Shown: positions 58,094 to 64,000 of the stretch, piece after piece
Position numbering within the stretch: the first letter of the stretch is position 1
Layout of the letters: each line of letters starts with the position of its first letter
Assembly: GCF_009727055.1 (NCBI RefSeq)
Contig: NC_052354.1
Location: forward strand, 36,592,954-36,656,953
Direction of reading: 5' to 3'
DNA: 64,000 nucleotides
Origin: Benincasa hispida
Taxonomy: Eukaryota > Streptophyta > Magnoliopsida > Cucurbitales > Cucurbitaceae
Notes under the pieces: generated by a model
Databases searched by the model: none
What the model was told of the DNA's origin: nothing
The model's input: the letters and a program-made list of their open reading frames with translations, nothing else
Position numbers and translations under genes: made by a program

Positions 58094-59765
58094 TGTAAAA
58101 CCCGAACCCTAATTACTTTAAGTAAGAGTAGGTATTATGGTGTCTTCTAATGAGTTAAATGAAGCCATCTTTTAGGAGGGATAGAGGATGGAAGCAAGAA
58201 GAAATAAACTCTTGTGTAGCTAATTGTAAACCCCGAATTCTAAGTTTCCTAAACAAGCATGTTTAGCCAAAGGAATGATATATTAAATATCTAATAAGTG
58301 AAAATCCATGTTATTTATAGGTATTATTGAGAAAGAAAAATAAAAACATGTTAAATAAGGAAACTCACTTATTGGTTTGGCACGTGTCGGTTAATCCTTG
58401 AATTCGGGAGGTGGCAGGAAGATTAAAAGTGAAAAGGGAAATTCGAAAGCTCGGTTTCAGCAATCTACATGAGCAAATTTAGTGAAATCGGTGCTGTTTG
58501 AAAGCTGGGAGAATCTAGTTTTCGAGATTATTTTTCCAGAGAAAGATTGTAGAAGAAGAAGAACAAAAAGTGAGGAATTCGCAGAAGAGGCAGAATCACG
58601 GAGTAATCAGGGCCCGAGGTGAAAATTGGAAGCTCTAGGCCAAACTATAAGGAATTTTTGGCTGAAATTTGAAGGTAAGAAATTTAACTCTTCTTCAAAA
58701 GAGGGCTGAATTTTGAGTTATGAATTTTTGAAATTGTAACAGATAAGCTGTGCATAAGCAGACAGCTGCTTGGGAAGAACAAGCAAACAACTCATATGGA
58801 GAATAAGGATCTCGCTAATGAAGGAAATCTCGCTAATTTTGTGCTGAGGATCTCGCTCTAGAGGGAAATCTTGCTAGAAATTGGGCTGAGTATCGTTGGT
58901 AAGGTTAGTATCACTAGGATGAAAGTTTGCCAGAAAAAGCTTGATCTCGCTTATGAGGATCTCGCTGATCTCACTCATGAGGAGGATCTCGCTCATAAGG
59001 ATCTCGTTAGTAAAGCTGTCTTTGATGATGAAAGTTTCATTAGTAAATGAACTATTTGAGGTATTTTGCTAAGAATTCTAAGTAGTTAACCGAGAATTAT
59101 GTCTTTTTAGGCCAAGAGGAGCTAGGAGAGGCGTATAACCCATTAAGAGGCCAACGAGCTGTGAGTGACTATGTGATGAATTAGTGTTTTAATGATTTAA
59201 AAACCACGATTTCTTTGAAGTTATTTCTCATGCTAAGTGTTTATATGAAGTGCCAAGCAACTCGTGTTATAACTATTTCTCATGCTAAGTAAAGCATTTT
59301 TTCCATGGAAATTGACACGATTTAAATATTTATCTTGTCCATATACTTTTAACATGTTTTAGTAACTCCATTTTCATGATGAACTAGTATGATAAGTTGA
59401 GCACTAAGCCTTAATGTTCAACTAAATGTTTGTAACTAGTAATATGACGGATACTGAAAGACTATGAGAAAGTATCCTAGCTAAGTAACTAAGGTACGAC
59501 GGTACTGATGTATTATGCTTTAAATACCTAAGGTTGTCAAAGTACATATGTTGGTATTTCTAAACATAATGAAAAGGGATACTGAAGGTAGGGAAGGTAT
59601 TCTAAAGAGTTTCTATGCTATATTTGAAAACTATTCTTTTAATGCTCTTCGAGAACTTGATAGCTTAAGTAAGCTGGATACTGAAGGTAAGGAAGGTATC
59701 TGAATAAATGTACCTAAGGTGTTGATGGTACATAGAAAACACCACGTGCACGTTGGTAATACGAC

Positions 59766-59944
59766 GTCGAAGGATTGATCAAAAGGGTTCTCCTCGACTA
59801 AGGTTGAAGTTGAGGGATTGAGCAAAAGGGTTCTCCCCGACTAAGGTTGACGTTGAGGGATTGAGCAAAAGGGTTCTCCCCGACTAAGGTTGACGTTGAG
59901 GGATTGAGCAAAAGGGTTCTCCCCGACTAAGGTTGACGTTGAGG
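59766..59944 (+). repeat. Tandem repeat, unit 43 bp, about 4.2 copies
   Basis: Units begin at 59766, 59809, 59852, 59895 and 59938 ('gttgagggattgagcaaaag' plus 'ggttctccccgactaaggtt'). The last is cut after 7 bases by the adapter, so the true copy number is unknown. Confidence 0.9.
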
Positions 59945-59982
59945 CTGTCTCTTATACACATCTAGATGTGTATAAGAGACAG
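59945..59982. other. Nextera mate-pair junction adapter (Tn5 mosaic ends), assembly contaminant
   Basis: The same 38-bp back-to-back mosaic-end sequence as at 21725-21762. It ends a tandem repeat, so assembly across the repeat was probably forced through a chimeric read. Confidence 0.97.
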
Positions 59983-60619
59983 GTCTATATACTAGCAAAA
60001 GGAAGCCGAAGTATGGGTCTCTTGGCTGGTAACAGACGTTGGGAGCTAGAGTGGTGTATGCTCGTTCTCAACTAAGGAATAATGACGTTTAATGGTGGTT
60101 TTAAAGGTTTTGTGTACACATTTTCTTGGTGTATTTTAGTTTCAGAATTATGTTTTCGAGCTTTCAGTTTAAGCATGAGATTTATGTTTCTTATTAAGTC
60201 ACTTACTGGGCTTCTGGCTCACGTTTTCAAATGTTTTCCTTTTCAGCTAGCGGTCAGATTCCTCAAGGTTGATCCTGCTGCTGCTTGCCATTGAAAAGCC
60301 CGTCTTATTAAGAAGAACTTAGGTTGATGGCTTGTTTATGCACACATGTTTTGAAGGGACTAGGGCTTTGCTAGGAATGTTTGGGCCATTTGTGAATACT
60401 TTGTTCATAGAGGTTATGTCATGGTTGTATGCATGTGTTTATGAATCTTCGTAGAACCTTAAGGGAGGCTTGTTGTATGCGTATACTACTAATGTGTTAA
60501 ACAGGTTGGTATTTAAGATTAGAAGTTTTAGTGGTGGGTACTGACAGTAGGGTTAGTAACTACCACGGTCATATCCTCATCCAGATTAAAAGGGTAATCT
60601 GGGAGGGGATGTGACAAGT

Positions 60620-60631
60620 TGGTATCAGAGC
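60620..60631 (+). other. Gypsy primer-binding site
   Basis: TGGTATCAGAGC, complementary to the 3' end of plant initiator tRNA-Met, two bases after the LTR's CA end. Confidence 0.85.
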
Positions 60632-60721
60632 ATAAGATTTTGGGAATGAGAGGGGAAGTTCATGCATAGGTCTAAGTCCTTAAGTGTGAGTCCCTAACAT
60701 GTGTACATTGTAATAGACGAA

Positions 60722-61218
60722 ATGTCGAGACAAAGTGGCAGACAGAGTAAGCAGACAGGTGGCAGGAATACTGACCCTACCAATAGAGGCCCGAAGGTTA
60801 GAAAGAACGCACCGGGTGGGAAAAAGAAGGTGAATGACCTAGTGGGCAAGAAACGATGTTTGAGGGAGAGTTTAGTACTCCCCAGGCAAGGGGCAGTGAG
60901 GTAGTGGTAGGGCCTAGAGACAGGGGATCCCGACCTCCAGTTGCAACTCAGACTAGTGGAAGCCAATTCAGGGGTACAAGTTGGCAGGGATCCAGGAAAA
61001 GGAAAGTGAGACAAAACAAGAAACCGACGTGCCCTAGTTGTGGCAAGAGGCATCTTGGGGTATGCTATAGTGGCAGAGGTGTATGTTTCCAATGTGAACA
61101 AGCAAGGCATTTCAAGAGGCACTGTCCCCAGGTGAACATGGATGCCCCAACAGCACAACAGACAACCTCCCAGACAGTTAACCAACCAAAGGGTGCTAGA
61201 AATCGAGGTGAAGGGTAA
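60722..61218 (+). pseudogene. Gypsy gag, internally deleted, with zinc knuckle
   Basis: The ATG at 60722 opens a short basic frame (MSRQSGRQSKQTGG...). The main gag domain is missing. A second frame (to 61218) carries a Cys-rich CPSCGKRHLGVCY and a CCHC knuckle (CFQCEQARHFKRHC, 61084-61125, spacing CX2CX4HX4C) that would bind genomic RNA. The frame shift between the two makes it non-functional. Confidence 0.75.
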
Positions 61219-61261
61219 GGTGGTGCCAAGCAAAAGAATGTTATAGGTCGACCCCAGCAGC

Positions 61262-61658
61262 AGGGGCAAGTGTATGCCATGACACACCAGGAGGCAGCAG
61301 AGTCTCTAGATGTTGTGACCAGTAATGTCATATTATGTGGACAGTCTGCATATGTTTTATTTGACCATGGTGCCAACATTCATTTATATCTAGAATGTTT
61401 GCATCTAGTATAGATAGGTTGGTTGAGCCTATGCCTGAAGAGTTACTTATCTCTACCCCTTTGGGAGATGTGATAATAGTAGATAGATGTTACAATCACT
61501 GTGAGGTACTGTTCAATGGTCAGAACTTCTGTGCTAATTTACTTCCCTTAGAGCTGTTGGAGTTTGATGCTATCTTGAGGATGTATTTTCTAAGTAAATA
61601 TCGTGCTTCAGTGGATTGTTACAAGAAGGAGGTAGTGCTCAGAAAATCCAATGGCTAG
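61262..61658 (+). pseudogene. Gypsy aspartic protease region
   Basis: It reads SNVILCGQSAYVLFDHGAN with the catalytic triad as D-H-G rather than the usual D-S-G, then the frame 61395-61658 (MFASSIDRLVEPMPEELLIS, FDAILRMYFLSKYRASVDCY), typical of sequence after the protease. A frameshift lies near 61385. The altered active site suggests loss of function. Confidence 0.7.
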
Positions 61659-62800
61659 GATGCAATGCTGACAGGAATCAAAAGATTAACCATGGGGAAT
61701 TTGATATCGGCAGTGAAAGCTCGGCAGCTGTTGAGCAAGGGATGTAAAGCCTATCTAGCTCACGGAGTGGTTGCTCAAGGAAAAAAGCTGAACCTAGAAG
61801 ATGTCCCCGTGGTAAATGAGTTCGGATGTATTTCCTGAAGAACTATCGGGATTACCACCCAACAGAGAGGTAGAGTTTACTATTGACTTAATTCCAGGAA
61901 CAACTTCTATATCGCAGTCACCGTGTAGAATGGCGTCAACTGAGTTGAAAGAATTAAAGGTTCAGCTGCAAGAGTTAATTGGCAAGGGATACATTCGACC
62001 TAGTGTATCGCCTTGGGGAGCTCCGGTATTATTTGTGAGAAAGAAAGATGGTATACTTAGATTGTGTACTGACTATAGACAGCTGAATAAGGTAACGATT
62101 AATAAATAAGGGTTACATTAGATCTAGTGTGTTACCTTGGGAGGCACCGGTCTTCTATCAAGATAAAAGACGGTACTCTTAGTTTTGTATAGATTATAGG
62201 CGGTTGGACAAGGTGACGGTCAGGAACAAGTACCCATTGCCTGGTATAGGTGATCTCTTTGATTGGTTAAAGGGAGCCACGATTTTCTCTAAATAGATTT
62301 GAGATCAGGTTACCACTAGTTGAAGGTAGAGGCGGATGTTCCAAAAACTGCATTCAGGACGAGGTATGGATATTACGAGTTCCTAGTAATGCCATTTGGA
62401 CTTATAAATACCTCTGTAGTTGAAGGGAGCCATGATTTTCTCTAAATACTAGTTGAAGGGAGCCACGATTTTCTCTAAATTACCACTAGTTGAAGGTAGA
62501 GGCGGATTTTCTCTAAGTAATGCCACTAGTTGAAGGGAGCCACGATTTTCTCTAAATACTGCAGAGGTATTTATTGACTTGATGAATAGGATATTTCATC
62601 CCTACTCGGATCAGTTCATGATAATCTTCATTGATGATATGTTGGTGTATTCAAGTAGTAGGAAAGATCATGGGAACCATTTAAGGATAGTTTTGCCGAC
62701 ACTGTGAGAGAATCAGTTGTATGCCACATTCAGCAAAGGTGATTTCTGGTTAGACCAGGTTATATTTCATGGTCATATGGTTCCAGCAATAGGAGTGAGT
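61659..62800 (+). pseudogene. Gypsy reverse transcriptase, rearranged
   Basis: The linker ([31 protein letters not shown]) leads to the frame 61816-62109 ([67 protein letters not shown]). A diverged second copy of the same RT segment follows at 62108-62215. The stretch 62400-62565 is a patchwork of short repeated pieces. Then VFIDLMNRIFHPYSDQF and FIDDMLVYS give the RT catalytic F-I-D-D motif (about 62615-62660). The reading ends near 62800. Confidence 0.75.
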
Positions 62801-62959
62801 GACTCTAGATACTTTAAATGTATTAAGTAAATTGCTAAAGCTTATGAATGTTTAGCAATGCATGATTACTGAAAGCTATTAATGACAACTATTCTAAAAT
62901 AGTTACCAAACAATGCACCTCACATTAATGTTGTATTTATGCCATGCTTTTCAATGTAT
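62801..62959. other. Short unassigned stretch between two retroelement relics
   Basis: AT-rich. I see no motif linking it to either neighbour. Confidence 0.4.
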
Positions 62960-64000
62960 TTAAGCTAATAAACACTTCATTAACTTCAACAGATATGTTG
63001 TACATTTGTTCTAACAAACAAGAGATAGATATTAGATTCCTTCTCATATTAGGAACTAAAAGTACATTTTCTAGTAAAATGAATCTATCTCCAAAAAACA
63101 ACTTTAAGTCTCCCATTGCTTGAACTAAGATGACCTTTCCTATTCCAATTTTAGGAGTTGTCTCGCCTTCTTTAAGTTGCCGCCAGGAACTAATTTCTTG
63201 AAAATAAATACAAACATGGTTAGTGGCCCCTAAATCTAGTATCTAGGTGGAGTTATCATTTTCCACTAAACATGTTTCAACAATGAGTAAACATATTTAG
63301 CTTGTTTTGTTTTCTCATCTTTCTTCTTAACAAGGTATTTTGGGCAGTTTTGTTTCCTATGCCCATCTTCGTTGCAGTTGCAGTGGAAATGTTTCTTAGC
63401 TAGAACATTAGATATTCTTTCTAAGATATAGACTCAGGCCTTACATTTGCTCTAATCCATTTGTCAGAGGATTCCCGAACATTTCGGTTTATTGACGAGC
63501 CAAGATTTGGAGGACATTCCTCTATTAAGACGAACCTAAGATCATCGATCACTAGTATCGTGTTTAAATTTTATTTCCATGTGGCATAATTGTCACCATT
63601 TAATTTTTCAGAAGTAGTTGAACTAATGAGCTAGTCATGCTAAAAATATATAAACAAGTTCTATTAGTGAATTGCTATTATATCCAATCAAGTTTTAACA
63701 AAGGTAATAATGTACCTATATAACTCATTATTAATTTGCAACGATACTTCAGTGAGTTAGAATAACCACTACTGAGGGGCAGTCAATTACTCCTTCACTA
63801 AACCAAAATATTCTTGTACTAATATAAGAATAACTCTTATTCCTATAACATTTAGTTATCGCTTGTTTGGTCAAGAAATTACTAAAAATTAGTCATTCTT
63901 GTAAGTGTAACCCTCCATTTTCAGATCCCGGAGATCGGTCCCAATAAGCTATCGAATGGAAGACAATGTTGAGAATGGGTTTAAGAGACCCTATTCATTT
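62960..64000 (-). pseudogene. Copia gag-protease relic (copia-5), running off the window
   Basis: On the minus strand the gag start (ATG near 63638) is followed in shifted frames by EKLNGDNYATWK, LNTILVIDDLRF and NVRESSDKWIRANV. Near 63400 there is a zinc-knuckle-like CNCNEDGHRKQNCPKYLVKK; then come protease-region fragments (LLKHV, KKLVPGGNLKKARQ). Leader sequence begins upstream (63639-64000) with the 'tcattcttgtaagtgtaacc' block shared with the other leaders. Multiple stops. The 5' end lies outside the window. Confidence 0.7.

Larger units (their letters stand above)
58094..60616 (+). repeat. Gypsy 5' LTR (contains a false join)
   Basis: It starts TGTAAAACCCGAACC and ends GGGGATGTGACA, with the primer-binding site two bases beyond. 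It contains irregular repeats of 'gatctcgct(a/c)atgag' (58808-59010), a 43-bp tandem repeat (59766-59944), and the adapter at 59945-59982, so its assembled length may be wrong. No credible gene lies inside. Confidence 0.7.
58094..62800 (+). mobile_element. Degenerate Ty3/gypsy retrotransposon
   Basis: 5' LTR 58094-60616, primer-binding site 60620-60631, gag with zinc knuckle, protease and partial reverse transcriptase on the + strand. RNase H, integrase and the 3' LTR are missing after about 62800. The gag/RT type and the LTR of about 2.5 kb resemble chromovirus (Del/Tekay-like) elements; this lineage call is from recalled motif resemblance. It sits where a copia LTR is cut, so it probably inserted there. 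Confidence 0.75.

Noticed and set aside
60694..61379. Minus-strand frames of 197 and 104 codons
   Set aside because: They lie antisense to the gypsy gag/zinc-knuckle region, whose + strand motifs are clear.

Overview
This is a window of plant nuclear DNA. It holds one intron-rich actin-binding protein gene (villin, VLN4-like) on the + strand inside AT-rich intergenic DNA, and roughly two thirds of the window is decayed, nested transposable elements. Short GT-AG introns, long-LTR Ty1/copia and Ty3/gypsy elements, a Mutator-like element (MULE) carrying a DUF1985 (ULP1-type) gene, MITEs and tRNA-derived SINE-like fragments all point to a eudicot. The MITE and MULE types suggest a cucurbit, but that is a guess.

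Layout. 1-5553: two adjacent copia-type LTRs, the second split by a 2.3-kb gypsy-type solo LTR. 5554-10290: AT-rich intergenic DNA with a MULE-type MITE bearing a 9-bp target-site duplication (TSD). 10290-22600: the villin gene, with a CT-rich 5'UTR exon, a 2.26-kb 5'UTR intron holding two MITEs, and 22 coding exons for about 978 residues (six gelsolin repeats, linker, C-terminal headpiece). 22600-25912: intergenic DNA with a third MITE, SINE-like pieces and a (TAA)n tract. 25913-41915: an old MULE of about 16 kb with a broken DUF1985 gene on + and a broken MURA transposase on -, each split by a retroelement insertion. 42963-55324: a copia element with a younger copia element nested in its left LTR (5-bp TSD TGGTG). 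55325-58093: a copia pol relic plus LTR. 58094-62800: a decayed gypsy element. 62960-64000: the 5' half of another copia relic.

The assembly itself carries errors that matter for reading it. Two Nextera (Tn5 mosaic-end) junction adapters are embedded, at 21725-21762 and 59945-59982. The contig after the first adapter (21763-22406) is the missing piece of villin exons 20-21 and belongs at the single N at 21230. A single N at 5791 separates two identical 41-bp contig ends. The 789-N gap at 48419-49207 lies between bases that are nearly adjacent in a sister LTR. Villin exon 4 carries two small indels that together cost one codon but put a stop between them.

The least explained signal is a dispersed array of CGATCG-centred palindromes (consensus near CTAAACGATCGTTTAG). 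It recurs both in the LTRs and in the 2-3-kb untranslated leaders of one copia family across 31.9-57 kb, and belongs to no annotated feature class.
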